64,000 bases of DNA from Anaeromyxobacter dehalogenans 2CP-1. Lineage in GTDB: Bacteria > Myxococcota > Myxococcia > Myxococcales > Anaeromyxobacteraceae. The notes under the pieces are model-generated. The model did no database searches. It was not told the origin of the DNA and saw nothing but the letters and a program-made list of their open reading frames with translations. Shown piece after piece: positions 62,808-64,000 of this stretch (its first letter is position 1; every line of letters starts with the position of its first letter). The stretch is from NCBI RefSeq assembly GCF_000022145.1, contig NC_011891.1:3764501-3828500 (forward strand), written 5' to 3'. The position numbers and the translations under genes are program-made.

Positions 62808-63300
62808 CGTTCGCCTCCTCCCGTGGATGAGGGTGCGGACGCGGCGGGGAACGGCAACGTGCGGGCGGGAGGTGCCACGGCCGCTCGCGCGCCTGATTGC
62901 GCCGCTGCCCGCTTTTCGGGCAATCGCACATTGCGGGCACTCTGGCCGATTCGGCAATCGAACATTTACGTCCTCCGACGCCGCTGGCGGCAACGGTGAC
63001 GGCCCATCGTGGCCACACACGGACTCGGGGTAAATCACGCTCCGTCAAATCGGCGGCTTACGCATCCGCGATCCCCCGCCCTCGCAGGAGGCCTCCGGGG
63101 CGCCCCCATCGGGACCCCTCGTCACGAAGCGGGGTGGTGTGCACGTGTGCGACAACCGCTCGATCGTAAAGCCACCGAGAAGAAGAGAGGACGGCAGGTC
63201 CCCGCCCGCCGCTACGGGATCCGTCCGTCCTTTCGCGCATCTGTCCGCCTCGCATGGCGCGAGGTGGACGACCGGGCCCCTGCCGGAAGCAGGAGATGCC
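62808..63300. other. 493-bp divergent intergenic region
   Basis: No supported gene. It contains a 14-bp direct repeat (62919-62932 and 62953-62966) near the CBS side. The right part, up to a GGAG ribosome site at about 63293, is the leader of the multicopper oxidase gene. Confidence 0.5.
62919..62966. repeat. Direct repeat GGCAATCG-n-ACATT, two copies
   Basis: GGCAATCGCACATT at 62919 and GGCAATCGAACATT at 62953 (13 of 14 match), 34 bp apart or about three helical turns. They may be activator sites for one of the divergent genes. Confidence 0.55.
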
Positions 63301-64000
63301 GTGACCGTGACCCGCGCTACCCAGGTGCTCTCGCTCCTCGCGATCGCGAGCGCCGCAGTGTCCGCCGCCGCGCAGCCCGCACCGCTGCCGTCCGCATCGC
63401 TCACGCCGCAGACGGCGCTCCCGCCGAAGGCCATCCCGCCGTTCGTGGATCGGCTGCCGGTGCTCTCCGCCAGCGCGGAGCCGCTCTGGTCGGCGTACCC
63501 GCGCATCGAGACCGTGGTGGACGACGGCGAGACGCCGCTCGCCGTCCACATGTGCGAGTTCCAGACGAACGTGCTCCCCACCGGCACCTTCGCCCCCGGG
63601 CAGCGGCCCGCCACCTGGACCTGGGGCTACCGGCTGGGCGGATGTCCCGCCGCCGGTGCGCTCCCGCAGGACACCTTCCTCGGCCCGGTGGTCGTCGCGA
63701 CCCGCGGCGCGCCCACCACCGTGCGCTACGTGAACGCCCTCCCCGCCTCGCCGGATCCCATCTCGACGAACCCGCTCGGCACGCACGTGATCGCGTACTC
63801 CGACAGCGTGGACCAGACGCTCCACTGGGCCGACGCGAACATGCAGATGTGCATGTCGAGCATGCCGCCCGCGCTCCGCGACGTGTGCACGTACCCGTAC
63901 CGCGACGCGAACGGCGCCATGGGCATCCCCGCGGCGCCGCACCTCCACGGCGGCGAGATCCCCGCCGAGCTCGACGGCAGCCCGGACTCCTGGTTCACCA
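63301..64000 (+). CDS. Multicopper oxidase-like protein, 3' part outside window
   Basis: The first 233 residues of an exported protein. A GTG start with GGAG upstream leads a signal peptide (QVLSLLAIASAAVSAAAQ). The mature start (LTPQTALPPKAIPPFVDRLP) and the first cupredoxin domain (VVDDGETPLAVHMCEFQTNV, TWTWGYRLGG) fit bilirubin-oxidase/CotA-like enzymes. The copper motif PHLHGGEIPAELDGSPDSWF appears near the window edge. The family oxidises phenols, bilirubin or metal ions such as Mn(II) with reduction of oxygen. The C-terminal copper sites are not visible. Confidence 0.85.
   Translation, partial: MTVTRATQVLSLLAIASAAVSAAAQPAPLPSASLTPQTALPPKAIPPFVDRLPVLSASAEPLWSAYPRIETVVDDGETPLAVHMCEFQTNVLPTGTFAPGQRPATWTWGYRLGGCPAAGALPQDTFLGPVVVATRGAPTTVRYVNALPASPDPISTNPLGTHVIAYSDSVDQTLHWADANMQMCMSSMPPALRDVCTYPYRDANGAMGIPAAPHLHGGEIPAELDGSPDSWFT

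Noticed and set aside
62899-62965. Sigma-54 promoter near the CBS gene
   Set aside because: The GG and GC elements in CTGGCCGATTCGGCA have the wrong spacing (8 rather than 10 bp).
63045-63998. Minus-strand frames of 189-296 codons opposite the multicopper oxidase
   Set aside because: They are shadows of the signal peptide and cupredoxin coding frame, and the His/Arg-rich composition is typical of antisense.

Overview
The window is very GC-rich bacterial DNA with dense, tightly packed genes. Codons end almost always in G or C, and the non-coding frames stay open for long stretches. The gene content (NdvB-type glucan synthase, a feo locus with an FNR-like and a Fur-like box, a lysine-fermentation dehydrogenase, DUF438/DUF1858 proteins, a SARP-AAA-TPR regulator, M61 and M24 peptidases) fits a facultatively or strictly anaerobic member of the Myxococcota. 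An Anaeromyxobacter-like genome is the best guess. This is inference: no rRNA is present to prove it.

Layout. 1-8.4 kb: the 3' part of a giant cyclic beta-1,2-glucan synthase gene, then a membrane fatty acid desaturase. 8.4-20.4 kb: stress and envelope genes (coiled-coil lipoprotein, DUF421, DUF2382), an SDR gene with a one-base problem at its start codon, a DUF1858/DUF2249 - DUF438 pair whose second gene is broken, an MDR reductase, a GH15 hydrolase operon, a DUF190-4xCBS protein, and small VOC/DHFR/DUF2200 genes. 20.4-29.5 kb: an eroding zone with a divergent AraC-hydrolase-SDR cluster, a TPR gene behind a palindrome, an ECF41-type sigma factor with three matching promoters, and remnants of an MDR gene, a cyclophilin-like gene, a LysR gene and an IS66 transposase. 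29.5-41.6 kb: tRNA-Pro, a tandem array of small palindromes, PepP-like and M61 peptidases, a large SARP-type regulator, the feo iron-uptake operon and an orphan kdd-like gene.

41.7-58.9 kb is a 17.1-kb integrated element in the 3' end of tRNA-Leu(UAA), bounded by a 29-bp direct repeat. It carries a tyrosine integrase, HTH proteins, a replication-type gene with internal 12-bp repeats, a TerS-like gene, a scaffold-like gene and a large tail protein. Terminase large subunit, portal and capsid genes are absent, so it is a defective prophage or a satellite. It also carries cargo: an XRE-ImmA/IrrE protein with a partner, a ClpP-fold SDH-type protease with a small partner, zinc-ribbon proteins and an IS1182-like insertion. 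The att core lies inside the integrase reading frame. In the circular form the integrase would run in frame into a 109-codon start-less segment now stranded at the right end, so integration swaps the integrase C-terminus. This resembles the intP/intX arrangement of Myxococcus phage Mx8.

58.9-64 kb: chromosomal genes again: a tiny lmo0937-type membrane protein, an envelope protein, a SYLF lipoprotein, an FprA-like ferredoxin-NADP reductase, a two-CBS protein and the start of a multicopper oxidase.
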